From Rhodothermales bacterium (GTDB lineage: Bacteria; Bacteroidota; Rhodothermia; Rhodothermales; UBA10348), in contig JAURGV010000020.1 of assembly GCA_030833605.1 (NCBI GenBank), positions 1 to 17,041 on the forward strand: a DNA stretch of 17,041 nucleotides. The letters run 5' to 3'. The position numbers were made by a program, and so were the translations under genes. Below the pieces are notes generated by a model. That model ran no database searches and was not told where the DNA came from. It worked only from the letters and a program-made list of their open reading frames with translations. Shown here piece after piece: positions 15,569 through 17,041 of this stretch (its first letter is position 1; every line of letters begins with the position of its first letter).

Positions 15569-16957
15569 GAAGTTTATTTGTTACAGCGTCGTCACTTTGG
15601 CGGACATCCGTTTCCGTCCATTTCTGAACGCATTAAACGCTTGTCCGATCTGAAAATCGAATTGATTGCGAGGCAAACCGACCTCCAGAAGGCCTTGTGG
15701 GATGATTTCGGGAAACCGAGCTATGAAGTTGACCTAGCGGAGATTGCGGCTTCCTTTTTCGAAATAAACCACGCTATCCGTTATTTAAAATCCTGGGTCA
15801 AACCCCGACGGAAAAAGACCCCGATCTATTTAATTGGCACCACCACCGAAGTTGCTTTTCAACCCAAGGGCCCCAGTTTAATTATTACCCCGTGGAATTA
15901 CGCCATTTTGCTGACCATGGGACCCGTGGTGCATGCAACGGCAGCGGGGAGCCCTTTTGTGATTAAACCATCGGAATTGACTCCCAAAACTAGTTCATTG
16001 ATTAAAGAGATCATTGAAAAAGTATATCCACCGGAAGAAGGATTCGTGTTTGAAGGGGATCAGACCGTTGCCAAAGAGCTGCTAGAACTGCCGTTTGCGC
16101 ACATTCATTTTACGGGAAGCGTCGCTGTTGGGAAATTAATCATGGCGGCTGGCGCTAAAAACCTAGCATCTGTGACCCTAGAACTGGGCGGAAAATCACC
16201 GGTTTATGTTGATGAAACCGCCGACATTCCAGCAGCGGCGAGAGCGATTTGTTTTGGAAAGTTTTCGAATGCGGGTCAAACCTGTATCGCACCGGATTAC
16301 GTTTTGGCTCATGCGTCCGTGAAAGAAAGGCTTTTGACCGAAATGGTCGCCCAAATAGAACGGATGTACGGATCCACGGCGGAAGAACGAAAAACGTCCA
16401 ATTATGCCCGTATTGTGACTTCGAGGCATTTCGAAAGGCTCCATTCGATGCTCAAAGAAGCTGAACAAGGAGGTGGATCTACGTTTTTTGGAGGCGGTGT
16501 GGACCCGGAAGAAAGGTATTTCGAACCATCCATAATGGTTGATTTACCAAAGGAAACGCGCCTTCTTGAGGAAGAAATATTTGGCCCCATTCTCCCCGTT
16601 CTTTCCGTCTCTTCAGAACAGGAAGCCCTAAAGGAAATCCTGTCTCGACCGGCTCCCCTTTCCACCTATGTTTTTTCTTCCAAAAAAGCCCTTCCCGAAC
16701 GCTTTTCAAAGCTTATTCGAACCGGTGCGGTCTGTTCAAATACCACCTTGTTGCAATTCATCCAGCCCTTCGGTCCGTTTGGTGGTGAAGGCAACTCCGG
16801 AATAGGTCGCTCCCACGGGGAAGCTGGATTTAGGGCGTTCAGTAACGAGCAGGTCGTGATGAAAAGAAAATGGGGATCATGGATAATGCATCCATTTCAG
16901 CCGCCTTATTCTTCCCGGTCGACACCGCTTGTGAACTTGCTTCGCCGTTTGGGTTAG
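15557..16957 (+). CDS. Class 3-type NAD(P)-dependent aldehyde dehydrogenase
   Basis: Oxidises aldehydes to carboxylic acids. This 466-residue protein has the short ALDH3-like layout: TPWNY (111-115) in the cofactor site, KPSEL (137-141), FTGSVAVGK (185-193), the general-base Glu209 in LELGGKSP, catalytic Cys243 in GQTCIAPDYVL, EEEIFGPILPV, and a C-terminal PFGGEGNSGIGRSHGEAGFRAFS. The last 25 residues (WIMHPFQPPYSSRSTPLVNLLRRLG) form a semi-hydrophobic basic tail that could associate with membrane, as in fatty-aldehyde dehydrogenases, but that is inference. The start is ATG 15557; nothing upstream in frame is needed. It is divergent from the PLP enzyme and ends 2 bases before the convergent SDR gene. 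Confidence 0.95.
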   Translation: MSPQEVYLLQRRHFGGHPFPSISERIKRLSDLKIELIARQTDLQKALWDDFGKPSYEVDLAEIAASFFEINHAIRYLKSWVKPRRKKTPIYLIGTTTEVAFQPKGPSLIITPWNYAILLTMGPVVHATAAGSPFVIKPSELTPKTSSLIKEIIEKVYPPEEGFVFEGDQTVAKELLELPFAHIHFTGSVAVGKLIMAAGAKNLASVTLELGGKSPVYVDETADIPAAARAICFGKFSNAGQTCIAPDYVLAHASVKERLLTEMVAQIERMYGSTAEERKTSNYARIVTSRHFERLHSMLKEAEQGGGSTFFGGGVDPEERYFEPSIMVDLPKETRLLEEEIFGPILPVLSVSSEQEALKEILSRPAPLSTYVFSSKKALPERFSKLIRTGAVCSNTTLLQFIQPFGPFGGEGNSGIGRSHGEAGFRAFSNEQVVMKRKWGSWIMHPFQPPYSSRSTPLVNLLRRLG

Positions 16958-16959
16958 TC

Positions 16960-17041
16960 TTACTTCGCTCCCATTCGGACGCCGCCGTCCAAACGAATCA
17001 CCTCGCCGTTTAGCTTCACATTTTCAATAATGTGTTGGGCT
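16960..17041 (-). CDS. SDR-family dehydrogenase, 3'-terminal fragment (HSD17B10-like)
   Basis: The minus strand from the window edge is open and reads AQHIIENVKLNGEVIRLDGG followed by VRMGAK and TAA (16960-16962). This is the C-terminal signature of short-chain dehydrogenases, closest in my memory to type 2 3-hydroxyacyl-CoA dehydrogenase (HSD17B10-like), whose members end in LNGEVIRLDGAxRM. Only 26 codons are in the window, so the Rossmann and YxxxK parts cannot be checked. It converges on the aldehyde dehydrogenase, with 2 bases between stop codons. The SDR family call is good; the specific activity is tentative. Confidence 0.75.
   Translation of the reverse strand, partial: AQHIIENVKLNGEVIRLDGGVRMGAK

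Overview
The window reads as chromosomal core and near-core DNA of a Bacteroidota-type bacterium in the broad sense (Bacteroidota, or the related Balneolota/Rhodothermota). The lineage call rests on four things: a DUF5687-type permease paired with its ATPase, a large VPS10/BNR-repeat secreted 'glycosyl hydrolase', an M23 peptidase of the HVC-YRFWKNG type, and a lipoprotein with a DPAYPNPA motif. Genes are tightly packed. I see no rRNA, tRNA, CRISPR array, transposase, integrase or phage gene, and no obvious foreign island.

Layout, left to right. (1) A plus-strand run at 1-4303: RNase R (5' end outside the window), a multi-pass permease-like membrane protein 3 bases downstream, and its ABC ATPase overlapping it. 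(2) A minus-strand pair: a very divergent ferrochelatase-like protein with a Cys-rich tail (4300-5595) and an RluA-family pseudouridine synthase (5806-6495), separated by about 210 bp that contains a short tandem repeat. (3) A plus-strand couple: a CTP-dependent lipid/polyprenol kinase-like membrane protein (6590-7216) and a family-I-type lipase without a signal peptide (7220-8077). (4) A small minus-strand lipoprotein (8071-8544), divergent from a plus-strand corrinoid pair: a BtuD-like ABC ATPase (8629-9417) and a PduO-type cobalamin adenosyltransferase (9438-10073). (5) A membrane-anchored M23 metallopeptidase (10203-11492), converging on the 989-aa VPS10/BNR protein (11511-14480, minus). 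(6) A threonine-dehydratase-like PLP enzyme (14580-15536, minus), divergent by 20 bp from a class 3 aldehyde dehydrogenase (15557-16957, plus). (7) The last 26 codons of an SDR dehydrogenase entering from the right edge (minus).

Functional links I would defend: the permease and ATPase form one ABC transporter; the BtuD-like ATPase and PduO enzyme form a corrinoid uptake and adenosylation pair; the lipid kinase and lipase are probably co-translated and may act on related lipids. The other adjacencies look like ordinary packing. I did not find a convincing new multi-gene system. The items most worth a second look are the ferrochelatase homologue with altered active-site motifs and an extra Cys tail, the lipid kinase/lipase couple, and the extremely tight convergent and divergent junctions.
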